This document shows positions 24,001-34,335 of a stretch of DNA of 64,000 nt, one piece after another. This DNA is from Chrysogorgia sp. JL179-B06 (taxonomy: Eukaryota; Cnidaria; Anthozoa; Scleralcyonacea; Chrysogorgiidae), in NCBI GenBank assembly GCA_035772405.1, contig JAYKKM010000033.1, positions 372,001 through 436,000 on the forward strand. Direction: 5' to 3'. Numbering within the stretch: the stretch's first letter is position 1; each line of letters begins with the position of its first letter. The position numbers and the translations under genes are program-made. Under the pieces are notes generated by a model. The model was not told the origin of the DNA and searched no databases. It was given only the letters and a program-made list of their open reading frames with translations.

Positions 24001-27000
24001 CAGGCATGGCAGCAGAATAATGCTAGGAAATTTCTATAGCACGAGGATCAAATAAATAGAGTGTAGAATCTATGTAAACCACGTATCATGAAGGTGATCA
24101 TATAGCCTTGTAATATTAAAATAACATACGGTAATCATATTGCGCATTCAATGTCAAAATTCAATATGTTATTACCATTTGACCATTTGAACGCCTCTCA
24201 AAAATGGCGGCCGATATTTGAACTCCGTTGCGCATTTTACAAAATTTGCAATCTATGTAAACCACGTATCATGAAGGTGATCATACAGCCTTGTAATATT
24301 AAAATAACATACGGTAATCATATTGCGCATTTAATGTCAAAATTCAATATGTTATTATGACCATTTGAACGCCATACATCTAATTCGAACAGCATTTACT
24401 CGAAACGAACAAGCCTTGCGAAGTTATAATTTTTTCACTCAAGCGACACTTTTGACTTTTGCCAAATCGAACTTCACGTTTGTATTTTGTAATATTTGCT
24501 GAGTTGAACGACCTATCTGGCGGTCGAGCGGTTTATATTTTATGATAATAAAAGGCAGTAATCAATATTTCATCTCAGGGACACTTTAATTGAGGATATT
24601 AGGCAGATGAAAGAAGATAAAAGGAAATAATTTGTTTTTAACAATTGTTTTGTTTTGAACTTTCAGCTGTAAGAACGGCCCGGGGCGTTGCGGTTCAGAA
24701 TATGGGGACGGCTGCTTCGCTGGTTGGCCAGCTAGTTATTGGTAAGTACATGAGTGTTAACAGTTTACATACGGCTTAAAATTGATGTTTATTTGGTTTC
24801 ATGGGTGGCCAGAGAGATTTCCCAGAAAACTCATTAGGTGGGGGGTTAGGGTTAGGATCTAAGTTGTTTTGGAGTTAGCGGTTATTTCATGACGTTTATA
24901 TACCTCGATTCATTTGGTGATGGAGTAACATGAAAGGTTAACCAAAACCACCGCTGTACATCAATCTTGAGCCATCGATCTTGAGCCATCGATCAAACTC
25001 CACCGATTTACTGCGACTTTGGTCACTTAGTAATGGCCGCCGTTGGCTCTAATTATCCAGTGAGAGAAGCCGAATACGAGACGTCAAATTAGGTTCAACA
25101 TTTTATGCATTTAATGTTAACAAGTAAACTATATTGGCCAGACACTAAACCTATTTCGCGAGCGTCATTGTTTGATTTGCTTGCAAACTCGGAGCTTCTA
25201 ATCATCTCTCGTCAATTTACATTATGCAAATATGCAAGCTTCAAAATCAGCTCATCAGATACAATAGAAAGCTCAATCCAGTTCTATTTTTGAGATCATG
25301 AGTGAGTAGAGTAGGTCGAACCCTAAATTTAACTAGTTCCTTTTCCAACCATGAGTTCTAACCCTGAACTGGCTTATTTCTTCAGGTGACAAATGTGTCG
25401 ACACACACGTAAGTTGTCCAATTTGGGCAAAGCATGGACACTGCACCCTTGCCCCTAACCCGATGTTGACTCTTTGTGCTAAAAGCTGTAAAAACTGTGG
25501 CGAGTGTGTGGACAAACATGACAATTGTGCATCGCGGATGAAAGCTGGTGAATGTAAAACAAATCCTCTATCCATGCTTCGAAAGTGCAAAGTATCTTGT
25601 TCGGTTTGTAAACCAGGTGAGATGACATTCGCGCGCATTTGTTGCGCAAATTGTTGATATAAACACATGCACAGATGCTACGAGTGGGCGCGCGCTGATG
25701 TTTAAGTGCGCAAATGGATAATATAAATGCGCACACAGATGCTACGAGTGCGCGCGCGCTGATGTTTAAGTGCGCAAATTGATGATATAAACACATGCAA
25801 AGTGCGCGCGCTGATGTTTAAGTGCGCAAATTGATGATATAAACACATGCACAGTGCGCGCGCGCTGATGTTTAAGTGCGCAAATGGATGATATGGCTAC
25901 ACAGATGCTTGAGTGAGTGTGCAGATGTTTGTAGTGTGCACATAGGTAATATAAATGAGCACACAGATGCTATGATGTCATATTAAAGCACACATAGTTT
26001 ATTTCGCATACAAGCAAAATTTTCGACTGCGGATCCTTTCTGTATCTTTCTATATCTCTGATCCTGTACCTCGTATTTATCGTGTTTGGTATATTTTATG
26101 TCTTAGCACCGTGTGTAGACGATAATAAGAACTGCGATGCTTGGAAGAATGCTGGACTTTGTGCAGGTACCTCGACGTATTTGCGTAAATACTGCAAGAA
26201 AGCTTGTGGAATTTGCAAGTCAGGTGAGATTACAGCTTTACTAACAATACAAATTAATACAACACCCCCTCCCCAGTTCCCCGAATGTAGAGAGTCGGTG
26301 TATCTGAGCCATATTTGGGACCTTAACTATTTTACGACGCGAAATAATTCTTCATACGAAACAAAGAGAAGAAGAATCTTTAAGATGAAAAAAGTTAGAT
26401 AAAACCCAATTCCCAGCATATCGTCGATACAAGTTTTAACAACAAACCCAAATAGATAATCTCCGTATACAGAGCAGGAATCCAAGAAAAACAAGGAGAG
26501 GAATACGATAATAAAACTAATGTGCAATGATGACTAAGGAGAACGGATGAGAACAAATTTTATTAATGATGAACTCTTAATTTTTTTATGTAAATAGTCG
26601 TGAAAAGTTTGCTACCCAACCCTTCAGAGAAGTGATTTTTTTACCCAACCATTTTCTCTTCGGCCCCCACCCTGGACATAAATAATGACCGGTCCCAAAT
26701 GTTCTGTTTATTATATTTGAAGACTATAGGTAATAGGAGGACTATTTAGGACTATCGGAGGTCTATTTGGGACTATCAGAGGATTATTTAGGACTATATG
26801 AGGACTATTTAGGACTATAGGAGGACTATTTAGGACTATAGGAGAACTTTTTAGAACTATCCTCTGATACTCCTAAATAGTCCTCCGATAGTCCTAAATA
26901 GTCCTCCTGTAGTCCTAAATAGTCCTCATGTAGTCCTAAATAGTCCTCCTGTAGTACTACAGGAGGAACTATTTAGGACTATCAGAGTACTATTTAGGGG

Positions 27001-27803
27001 ACTATAGCAGGACTATTTAGGACTATCAGAGTACTATTTAGGGGACTATAGGAGGACTATTTAGGACTACAGGAGGACTATTTAAGACTACAGGAGGACT
27101 AAGCACCCCAAACGTATCCCAAAACATCCATGATGATATTTTTGTATGCATGTGAAGATATAAAAATATCTTCTACTTCTCACACCTAATTATTTTATTT
27201 CATTTTAGTTCCAGTAGTTGTAAAACCGTGTGTGGACAAACGAAAAGAATGCAAAAGTTTTCAAAAGTACAATTATTGCACAAAATATGAGAGATATATG
27301 ACGAAAAATTGCCCGAGGTCATGCGGGAAATGTCCAACAAGTGAGTACTTTCATGTTAGCCGTCTCCCACCTTTGCATACGGTTTTCCCTTTCCGTCCAT
27401 TTCGGTGCCAAGTTGTGGAGCAAATTAGATATCAAAATAAAAGGCAGTGTATCATTACCAATTTTTAAACAAAAAATTCGAAAACAAGATATATGACGAA
27501 ATATACATCAGTATACACCAGTATGCATCACTATACATCAGTATACAGCATACATCAATATACATCAATACACATCAATATACATCATTATAAATCATTG
27601 TCATTTATATATATATATATTACCTATAATATACCCAGAATCTTATCCCGGCATTACCACCACCATATATACAGAACTCGTGACTAGGCTCTCCGGCTTC
27701 CGTAGCTCAGTGGTCAGAGTACTGCACTAGCATCGCAGGGTCGCGGGTTGTGTGTCTGTGTGTGTGTGTGTGTGTCTGTCTGTCTGTCTGTCTGTCTGTC
27801 TAC

Positions 27804-27870
<67 letters not shown>

Positions 27871-30800
27871 GTCGGATTTCATTGAACTTATTCAACTGAT
27901 GGCTAATTTTACCACTTAGATAAAGTTCCAACACCAACGCCCCGCAAAACTGATGCTACTACCCCAACACAAACCACCACACAAGTCACCAGCACAGTGG
28001 GGTCTACGGGTAAACCCAAGTTGCCAACTAAGAAGTTTACAGGTATGTGTCAAGTTTACATTTTGTTTTATAACTTTAGAACATAGATTTAATATAATAA
28101 TGTTGCTGATCTAATGATGTCGTAACTGATCTCTAAATAAAGACTGCATTGAGCAACTATTGTTCAGAAAATGAAGCCGGAAGTAGCTCGTGGCGGCCAT
28201 CTTGTTTGGACCACGTTATATGTAGTTTTATTATAGGCGAAAGAGACTATCTGTCTTTGATCTTTTAAGATGGTAAAATGAATCAGTTTTCGAAGGTTTT
28301 CTTAACTACGGCTCCTTAACAGTAACTATGAAGCCGGAATTAGCGCGTGGCGGCCATATTGGAGTGACCACGTGGTCCTCCAACATGGCCGCCCCTCCAA
28401 CATGGCCGCCCCTCCAACATGGCCGCCCTCCAACATGGCCGCCCTCCAACATGGCCGCCCCTCCAACATGGCCGCCACACAATAATGCCGCTTCTTTATT
28501 ATTGTAATGGTGCCGTAGTTTGTGTTCTACCTTGGACAACTGATACATTTTAGCATCTTAAAAGATCAGAGACAGATAGTCTTTGTTGCCTACAGTAAAC
28601 TATATAGCGTGATCCATTCAAGATGGCTGCCACAAAATACATCTGTCTGTATGTCTGTCTCGCATACTATGCTCTAAGTGCCAAAAATTGTGTTTTTTGT
28701 AATTTAGGAATAAAATGTATAGATCGTAGCAAATACTGTGCACAATGGCAAAAATATGGCAAATGTAATACTGATCGCTGGGTTATCGATAACTGTTTGT
28801 TAAGCTGCAGAAGATTTGACATTTGTGATGCTTACCCGATTAAACCCATTGGTAAGTGTAATATAACATAAGAACTATTGATTATAGCCACAGTATATTT
28901 AGCTGCATAGGCAGTACATATATTAATCAATAATCAGTACATCATTGTAACCTTCGCTCTTAGAGCATCTCACCGGCAATCAGAAGATTACAGGTTCGAT
29001 CCCTGTCCGAGACTCGATTTGAGCTTCTCAAACTCATTAATAATTCATGAATTATCATAGCCAATCCATGAACGTATACCACATGACATGCATGAGTTTT
29101 GATACCCAATGAAAACTTGTAGGAAATTTCCTAGTGAACTGGATCACATTTCGTAATCTACATATTAAAATAAAATCGCTATGGGAGCAAATCGCTATAT
29201 AGTATAAGAAATAGGAATACTCGTTTGAGAAGCTAGATCAAACACTCGTTTGTCGTGTTTCATCAGGGCACTCCAAACACTCGAAAACAATAAAAACCTC
29301 GGGCTACGCCCTCGCTTTTCATTTGTTTTCTCGTGTTTGGAACCCCTGATGAAACACTCAAACTCGTGTTTGATCTATTACTTGAAGATTTGAGCTTGAC
29401 GATTGTCCATGTATAGTCTGTTTACTCCAAGCTCTGCCATCCTATCCCATCCTATCCCATCCTACCATATCCTATACCATCATATCCCATCCTATCCCAT
29501 CATATCCCATCCTATTCCATCCTATCCCATCCTATCCCATCCTATTCCACTAGTACTACATCAGTATATATATATAATAATAATGTTTGCATTTTTAGGT
29601 TCCTGCACGTCACCGCTTGGCGTTGGTTGGGATAATAGACTACCAAGTAATAGATTCTATGCTACGTCCACATTCCAACCAGGTAATAACAATAAAGACG
29701 GCGCTATGTATTTGGAAAATGTCGCTATATACATACGACGTCACCTAATATATTTTTAAATATTTATGTTATCGTTCTTGAGACGACGTAAATCATGTTA
29801 TGACGTCGAAATCCGGTGAACTCTCTGAGTGTGTGATGGATGAATTCTAGTTAATTTAAAGCGGTTCTCCAGTCAAAATACAAATGGAGTTCATAGATCT
29901 TATATTGTCTTTAGTTTATTTCCAAAGTTTCAGCATTCAAATCAATTAAGTTAAGAAGATACAGTAAAAACCCGCGTACAAGAACCTAGATTTTAAGAAC
30001 CTGTTAGTCTAAGATTTTCCATTTAGACCCCTTTACATAAGAACCTGTTTAGGCTAACATTTGAAAGCAGGTTCTTATTTTATCAAATAGAGTCAAAACT
30101 AAAAATTTATAAATCAAAGAAAATAAACTCTACAAAGTAATGAAAATGAGCCAGAACCAGACAAATAGTGTATATATGTCTACAGTTGTATACGTTGTTT
30201 TGTTCCATTGAATTTACACACAGTAAGCTGTAAATTACATACAGTGTAGCTTTAAAGTGCATATAGGGTTTGTATTTGCTTAGATTGCAGTCATTTGGAG
30301 AAAATGTATGCATAATTTATATAAATAATAGACCACACTTACCAAAACCAAGTCGCTTTTTTCTTAAGAAAATAAGAACCTGTTTAAGAACCTAAATAGC
30401 CTAATTTTGCAGTAAACACCATATATATAAGAACCTTTTTAGGCTAACTTGGAAAAATCTAGGTTCTTATACGCGGGTTTTTACTGTATCGCAAGTTGAA
30501 CTTGGTAGAGTTTGTTCTTAATTTTGACGCCGTATTTGTAATCTCACAGACAAGCAGAAATAGTGTGCAAGTTGAAGTTGGAAAGTTTGTCCAATTTCGA
30601 CGCCATACTTGTTAAAGACTCGCCCTACCATAATAGTGTAGCTTGACACTAATAATTTTATATGCGTTTTCTGCAGGTAATTCTTGGATTGCGCGAGCTC
30701 ATGCTGGTCGTCTCTACGTCGAGGATGACCATACAAAGAGGGAAGTTGGTGCATGGTGTGCACGCCCTGGAAGCAAAGACCAATATTTACAAATCGATTT

Positions 30801-32003
30801 AGGAGGAGTGAAGACCATCACAGCTGTTGCAACACAAGGTATGCCTGTGAAACAACCATGAGAAAGATGAATATGAGCTGTTTGAAATTTAAGATATTAC
30901 ACGATATATGATGCTTATACAAATTATTTTAACTCCGAAGGACATTGGCAACAAAAATTAAGTTTGTCTAATATGAAAGAACTCGTAAAATGATAGAGTA
31001 ACACCTTTTACAACTTTTCCGTATTTTACTTCGTTTTTGAAATATTTCAGTTTGTTTGATATGTAAATTAATGGTCTCTGATGTCAGGTTCTGGGTAGAG
31101 AATTTTCACTCATTAAAAAATGTATTATATCTCAGTGATTGCCAATTTTACAACGTTCATTATCATGAGGAGTTATTATACTATATAGAATTTTCAAGTA
31201 AATTTATAGAACAAATTTATGTAACTAATATTCTAATGTGTGAAAATTCTCTCCCCTGCACCTGACTTCAGAGACCATCTCATTTACAAGTATCAAACAA
31301 ACTGAAATATTTCAAAAACGAAGTAAAATACGGAAAAGGTGTTACTCTATCATTTTGACGAGTTCTTTCATATTAGACAAACTTAATTTTTGTTGCCAAT
31401 GTCCTTTAACTTTGATAAAACATTGATGTTTTATTAATCAACGGATAGTATTTACAAATATTGATTAAATATTAATTTCCTTTGTTTTTTCTTAATTAAT
31501 TGTTAATGAGATTTTAAGATATAATACGGTGTAAGTTAGTATTATTATCATGAACATTTAAAAATCGTGGTTCAATTTCCTTTATCTGTGGTTCAATTTC
31601 CTTTCTAAACAAAATGGTTTCTGTTTTTTTAAAGGTCGGGATCGGTACTTTGAACATGTCAAGTCCTACTCTCTCTCGTTCAGTTATGATCGCGGAATCT
31701 GGGTAGAATACAACGAAAATGGACAGAAAAAGGTATGTACTAACTCTAGCTTTGAAATTTGAACAATTTGAAATTTATCTATACTGCATCAGTTTGCAAA
31801 AATCTCGCATTCATTCATTTAACATTTTCGTGAATTTACAATCGTTTCTTAATCTTTATTTTCAGATTTACGATGGAAACTGCGATCACTTTACTCCAGT
31901 ATTGAACATACTGAAGAACTCACACCGTGCTCGCTACATTCGTTTCCATCCGATAGAATTCATTGGAGCCATGTGTATGAGGGTTGAAGTTTATGGGTGT
32001 TAG
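19570..32003 (+). CDS. Secreted astacin metalloprotease with five ShK domains and a C-terminal F5/8C domain
   Basis: The gene has 15 coding exons: 19570-19675, 20895-21035, 22014-22140, 22599-22780, 23370-23585, 24667-24741, 25386-25616, 26107-26223, 27209-27340, 27920-28042, 28708-28851, 29599-29682, 30677-30838, 31635-31732 and 31866-32003 (TAG). They total 2076 nt, or 691 aa. All introns are GT/AG. Every junction is phase 1 except 3/4 (phase 2) and 14/15 (phase 0). In order the protein has a signal peptide (about 1-18), propeptide with the FEGD zymogen motif (49-52), astacin domain (about 68-257), ShK domains at 286-320, 323-357, 362-396 and 406-440, a Thr-rich linker (443-483), a fifth ShK (487-523) and an F5/8C domain (534-691). 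It is probably an extracellular zinc endopeptidase; the accessory domains suggest binding to matrix or cell surface. No stop or frameshift is seen. Exon 6 is the least certain. Confidence 0.85.
19690..20020. repeat. Tandem repeat (TAGCTATGCCTTATA)n split by a MITE
   Basis: Units of ATAGCTATGCCTTATAT lie at 19690-19760 and resume at 19944-20020, on both sides of the foldback element. All are in astacin intron 1. Confidence 0.75.
19761..19943. mobile_element. Foldback MITE inserted in the tandem repeat
   Basis: Ends TAGACCTCTTTCATAATGGC and its inverse near 19943, with arms of about 70 bp including AAATATTCTTTTATAT. The interruption of the tandem repeat marks the insertion; the flanks suggest a TA target. 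Confidence 0.75.
20160..20177. repeat. (AT)n microsatellite
   Basis: Short TA run in astacin intron 1. Confidence 0.7.
20205..20240 (+). ncRNA. Hammerhead-ribozyme-like core
   Basis: CTGATGA (20210-20216) is followed by a 12-base GC-rich segment and GAAAC (20229-20233), then GTC. This is the arrangement of the hammerhead core. Similar motifs are known in Penelope-like retroelements. Stem II is weak and stem III very short, so it may be inactive or act only as a dimer. No Penelope reverse transcriptase was recognised in the window. Confidence 0.4.
20335..20785. mobile_element. Palindromic TTAA-type MITE (family P1)
   Basis: Two inverted arms of more than 150 bp contain CAGTTTGTTTGATATGCAAA and TTTAAAATGATAAAGTAACT and their inverses. 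Close relatives are at 52136-52613, 48143-48650, 30930-31412, 32110-32540 and 37385-37800. The left terminus is eroded. It lies in astacin intron 1. Confidence 0.75.
21209..21469 (+). mobile_element. tRNA-like core flanked by terminal inverted repeats (family C1)
   Basis: Left arm 21209-21247 and right arm 21427-21469 are inverted copies sharing GGACGATCGTCAAGCTC and CCTCAGAAA. Between them lies a tRNA-like sequence (21343-21421) with TTGGCGCAATAGTTAGAGC (A box) and GGTTTGATTCC (B box); GAGTC/GACTC can pair as an acceptor end. It lies in astacin intron 2. Confidence 0.6.
22014..23585 (+). CDS. Astacin gene, exons 3-5: catalytic domain
   Basis: Exon 4 (22599-22780) encodes HELGHVIGFWHEQSR, the HExxHxxGFxH zinc site with His155, Glu156, His159 and His165. 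Exon 5 (23370-23585) encodes SIMHYPW, the Met-turn (Met211) with the fifth-ligand Tyr213. The expected four domain cysteines are present: Cys104 and Cys256, and Cys126 and Cys147, in the spacing of the two astacin disulfides. All catalytic residues known for the family are intact, so the enzyme is predicted to be active. Exon 3 is 22014-22140. Confidence 0.9.
22185..22545. mobile_element. Foldback MITE in astacin intron 3
   Basis: Arms GTTTGGGGATTTTACATAT and ATATGTAAAATCCCCAAAC, then ATCTTGTCAGCCGAAAAT against ATTTTCTGCTGACAAGAT. The right end is TAGGCACTTTAA. It is related to 8640-9165. Confidence 0.7.
22885..23290 (-). mobile_element. Two tandem SINE S1 copies in astacin intron 4
   Basis: GTTTAGTTTATTAGATTTAT and the following about 150 bp occur twice (from about 22885 and 23037). 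The second copy continues into the complete minus-strand tRNA-like head at 23230-23290; the first is truncated. Confidence 0.65.
23935..24560. repeat. Dispersed repeat family R4 with an internal tandem duplication
   Basis: A roughly 100-bp segment (TAAACCACGTATCATGAAGG onward) occurs at about 24070 and again at 24251. The outer parts match, partly inverted, sequence at 16480-16720, 32900-33240 and 61520-62600 (for example CCGAGGCAGCATTTCA and its inverse). Confidence 0.65.
24667..24741 (+). CDS. Astacin gene, exon 6: 25-codon linker (uncertain)
   Basis: A 75-bp exon lies between TTTCAG and GTAAGT sites with phase 1 at both ends, so including or skipping it keeps the frame. In the spliced frame it is an uncharged Val/Ala-rich linker. 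The frame one base later is also open and strikingly Cys/Gly/Trp-rich (CKNGPGRC...), but would put a stop at the next junction. It could be an optional exon. Confidence 0.5.
25003..25300 (+). repeat. Dispersed repeat family R1 copy in astacin intron 6
   Basis: Same unit as 7270-7565, same orientation, with scattered differences. Confidence 0.75.
25386..28851 (+). CDS. Astacin gene, exons 7-11: ShK domains and Thr-rich linker
   Basis: Exon 7 (25386-25616) encodes two ShK domains back to back, each with six cysteines in the C-x6-C-x8-C-x10-C-x3-C-x2-C pattern. Exon 8 (26107-26223) and exon 9 (27209-27340) encode one each. Exon 10 (27920-28042) is a Thr/Pro/Lys linker likely to be O-glycosylated. 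Exon 11 (28708-28851) encodes the fifth ShK, with a longer last spacing (C-x5-C). ShK domains take their name from a sea anemone channel-blocking peptide but are common as accessory domains of cnidarian and nematode astacins. Toxicity is not implied here. Confidence 0.85.
25665..25985. repeat. About 63-bp minisatellite in astacin intron 7
   Basis: Repeated units contain GCGCGCGCTGATGTTTAAGT, then GCGCAAATTGATGATATAAA and CACATGCA. About five units, decaying toward the right. Confidence 0.8.
26400..26675. repeat. Dispersed repeat family R2 copy in astacin intron 8
   Basis: Same sequence as 9735-10070, same orientation, ending ACCCAACCATTTTCTCTTC. Confidence 0.7.
26720..27105. repeat. Inverted minisatellite (AGGACTATTT)n in astacin intron 8
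   Basis: Units of GGACTATTTAGGACTAT on the plus strand (26730-26860) give way to the complementary form ATAGTCCTAAATAGTCCTCC (26862-26955) and then return to the first orientation (26957-27105). The array could form a large hairpin. Confidence 0.85.
27748..27869. repeat. (GT)n(CTGT)n(CTAT)n microsatellite
   Basis: A compound pure array next to a truncated S2 SINE head (27690-27745), in astacin intron 9. Imperfect ATACATCA repeats precede it at 27500-27600. Confidence 0.9.
28130..28655. mobile_element. Foldback element with internal CCAACATGGCCGCC array
   Basis: Outer arms are inverted around GATAGTCTTTGTTGCC / GGCGAAAGAGACTATC and TTTTAAGATGG / CATCTTAAAAG. The centre (28375-28480) is a 17-18-bp tandem array of CCTCCAACATGGCCGCC. 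It lies in astacin intron 10, just before exon 11; the ATG at 28622 belongs to this element, not to a gene start. Confidence 0.7.
29250..29385. repeat. Inverted repeat around a CTCGGGCTACGCCCTCG loop
   Basis: Left arm TAGATCAAACACTCGTTTG and right arm CAAACTCGTGTTTGATCTA are inverted copies; inner arms ATCAGGG and CCCTGAT also pair. It is a foldback element in astacin intron 11. Confidence 0.75.
29440..29550. repeat. (CATCCTATCC)n minisatellite
   Basis: About ten 10-bp units with few changes, in astacin intron 11. Confidence 0.85.
29599..32003 (+). CDS. Astacin gene, exons 12-15: F5/8 type C (discoidin) domain
   Basis: Exon 12 opens with CTSPLGV, the usual start of F5/8C domains. Exon 13 has a WCA segment followed by QYLQIDLGGVKTITAVATQG, the family's core strand pattern. 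Exon 14 contains YSLSFSYD and exon 15 ends RYIRFHPIEF...MRVEVYGC and the stop, the canonical end with the closing Cys. Such domains bind carbohydrate or phospholipid and would tether the protease to surfaces or matrix. Confidence 0.85.
29962..30486. mobile_element. pogo/Tc1-like MITE with TA target duplication
   Basis: Terminal inverted repeats begin CAGTAAAAACCCGCGTA and end TACGCGGGTTTTTACTG, each flanked by TA (29960-29961 and 30487-30488). Inside are several AAGAACCTGTTTAGGCTAAC units in both orientations. It is 525 bp with no transposase, in astacin intron 12. Confidence 0.85.
30930..31412. mobile_element. Palindromic TTAA-type MITE (family P1) in astacin intron 13
   Basis: Ends AGGACATTGGCAACAAAAAT and ATTTTTGTTGCCAATGTCCT; the right end is followed by TTAA, while the left flank is changed. 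It shares the CAGTTTGTTTGATA arm sequence with the other P1 copies. Confidence 0.75.
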
Positions 32004-32109
32004 AAGGCTGCCAATCTCTTGTCAATGATTTATCTGCGCATTGTGACTTGACTTTTCTATAATTATTTTGTAAATTATTTTTCCCTCTAAATTATCCTAA
32101 TATACCAAC

Positions 32110-32540
32110 GTTTGAAGTGTCAAATTAAATTTGTCTTATTTGAAAGAACTCATAACAATTTACAGGTCTTCCATATTTAACTTACTTCTTGAGATATTTA
32201 GACTTAGGTGATATTCAAATGAGATAATCTATGACGTAGCAAGTTGTACACAACATTGGAAAATCCTGTATATCTTAAAGATTATTGAACGAAATCACTT
32301 GAAGCTTGTCTTTAATGTTTTGTTTCATGAGCTGTAGCAATTACACAGTTTTGAGTGATTTCGTTTAATAATATTGGAAAGATATACATGATTTTCTAAT
32401 GTTGTGTACAACTTGCTACATCAGATCAGCTCGTTTAAATATCACATAAGTCTAAATATCTCAAGAACTGAGTGAAATATGGAAGAGCTGTAAGTTGTTA
32501 TTCCTCATTGTTTTAAGAGGTTATAATACTATAAACTAAA
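32110..32540. mobile_element. Palindromic MITE related to P1, 3' of the astacin gene
   Basis: Inverted arms with TGAGATATTTAGACTTAGG / CTAAATATCTCAAGAACTG and ATTTAATCTTT-like centres. AATAAA at 32683-32688, beyond the element, is a possible poly(A) signal for the astacin gene. Confidence 0.6.
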
Positions 32541-33259
32541 TTTTCGATTCATTTGCACTTTAAGAATTACACATAAGGCATAGTATTAGTATAATTATAA
32601 TATAATATTGAATGTATAAAGTTGATTGATTATAATATATTAAAAAGATTAAAATGTAAACTATTTATTTTGATTCTAAGTTAATAAATTTGCGAGAAAA
32701 ACTTTAATATCTTCGTTCTTTGCATTATTCTTGTCGTTGCATAAATTCAGTGCTGATAAAATCTGACAGTTTATTTTCCAATCTTGACTTGGGTGGCTGT
32801 GTCTCGTGCCCAGATCTCTTTGCGGACCTATGTATAGTCCACGAAATCTCGATTTATGAAAATTGCCCTCGTGATGTTCAGTTTTATGACGTTTTGTGAC
32901 GTAGAAGTTCGATTTGATAAAAGTGTCGCTTGAATGGAAAATTTATAACTTCGCGAAGCTTGCTCGTTTCGAGCAAATGTTTATGGCGTTCAAATGGTCA
33001 TATTGAATTTTGACATTATAAACGCGCCATATGATTACCGTATGTTATTTTAATATTAGAAGACTATATGATCACCTTAATACGTGTTTTAGATTCTACA
33101 TTCTATTTATTTGATCCTCATGTTATAGAAAGTATCTAGCATTATTCTGCTGGAATGTCTGATCCTGAAAACTGCTCCAACCTCGTACCCACGGTTCCTG
33201 TGTATGTTCCGAGGCAGCATTTCACTCCTGATTATATTGTATTCCACTTATATTGTATA

Positions 33260-33925
33260 GCACTCTATATTCTACTCTATATTCTACTCTATATTCTACT
33301 CTATATTCTACTCTATATTCCACTCTATATTCTACTCTATATTCTACTCTATATTCCACTCTATATTCTACTCTATATTCCACTCTATATTCCGCTCCAT
33401 ATTCCACTCTGTATTCTACTCTATATTCTACTCTATATTCCACTCAATATTCTACTCTATATTCTACTCTATATTCTACTCTATATTCTACTCTATATTC
33501 TACTCTATATTCTACTCTATATTCTACTCTTTTTTCTACTCTATATTCTACTCTATATTCTACTCTATATTCTACTCTATATTCTACTCTATATTCTACT
33601 CTATATTCTACTCTATATTCCACTCTATATTCTGCTCCATATTCTGCTCTATATTCTGCTCTATATTCTACTCTATATTCTACTCTATATTCTACTCTAT
33701 ATTCTACTCTATTTTCTGCTCTATATTCTACTGTATATTCTACTGTATATTCTACTGTATATTCTACTCTATATTCTACTCTATATTCTACTCTATATTC
33801 TGCTCTATATTCTGCTCTATATTCTACTCTATATTCTGCTCTATATTCTGCTCTATATTCTACTCTATATTCTACTCTATATTCTACTCTATATTCTACT
33901 CTATATTCTACTCTATATTCTATAC
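33260..33925. repeat. 12-bp minisatellite (CTATATTCTACT)n
   Basis: Roughly 55 units with sporadic changes. A 12-bp period is four codons, so every frame without a stop is open. The 282-, 233- and 73-codon frames here are repeat products, not genes. Confidence 0.95.
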
Positions 33926-34084
33926 TCCACCCTAGAAAATCAACACCAGCGTAGGTCCAATATCTTTAATATATTTTACCAAGTATTAGCTGAAAACGGA
34001 TAAATATCGTACATAACTTAACAGACATTACAGAATCTTATTATTTTTACAGTATTCATACAGTAGGATAAAAGGAAATATAGG

Positions 34085-34085
<1 letters not shown>

Positions 34086-34149
<64 letters not shown>
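34086..34149. repeat. (AAT)n microsatellite
   Basis: ATAATA units with one interruption. Confidence 0.9.
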
Positions 34150-34150
<1 letters not shown>

Positions 34151-34335
34151 CTCTTACAATAATATATTCTTAATGTTACTTATAAAACTAATTATGAGTC
34201 ACCGTTTTGAATTTTGGCTCGAGTAGCAGATTTCGGTTAGATGATCTTAAAGTACGAGTAAAAGTAATCAGTATCTTAAAAACAATCCTATCTGCTCTCT
34301 ATCATAATATTGATTATATTAAAGGTTCTTCAATG

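Noticed and set aside
25665..27105. CRISPR-like arrays
   Set aside because: Repeats are contiguous or decaying minisatellites without unique spacers, in an animal genome.
28623..28871. Separate small gene starting at ATG 28622
   Set aside because: The ATG lies in a foldback element. The cysteine-rich part begins after a TTTAG acceptor at 28707 and fits the astacin gene as exon 11 in phase.
33155..34003. 282-codon and 233-codon open frames (Leu-Tyr-Ile and Tyr-Ser-Thr repeats)
   Set aside because: They are two frames of one 12-bp minisatellite, which stays open because 12 is a multiple of three.
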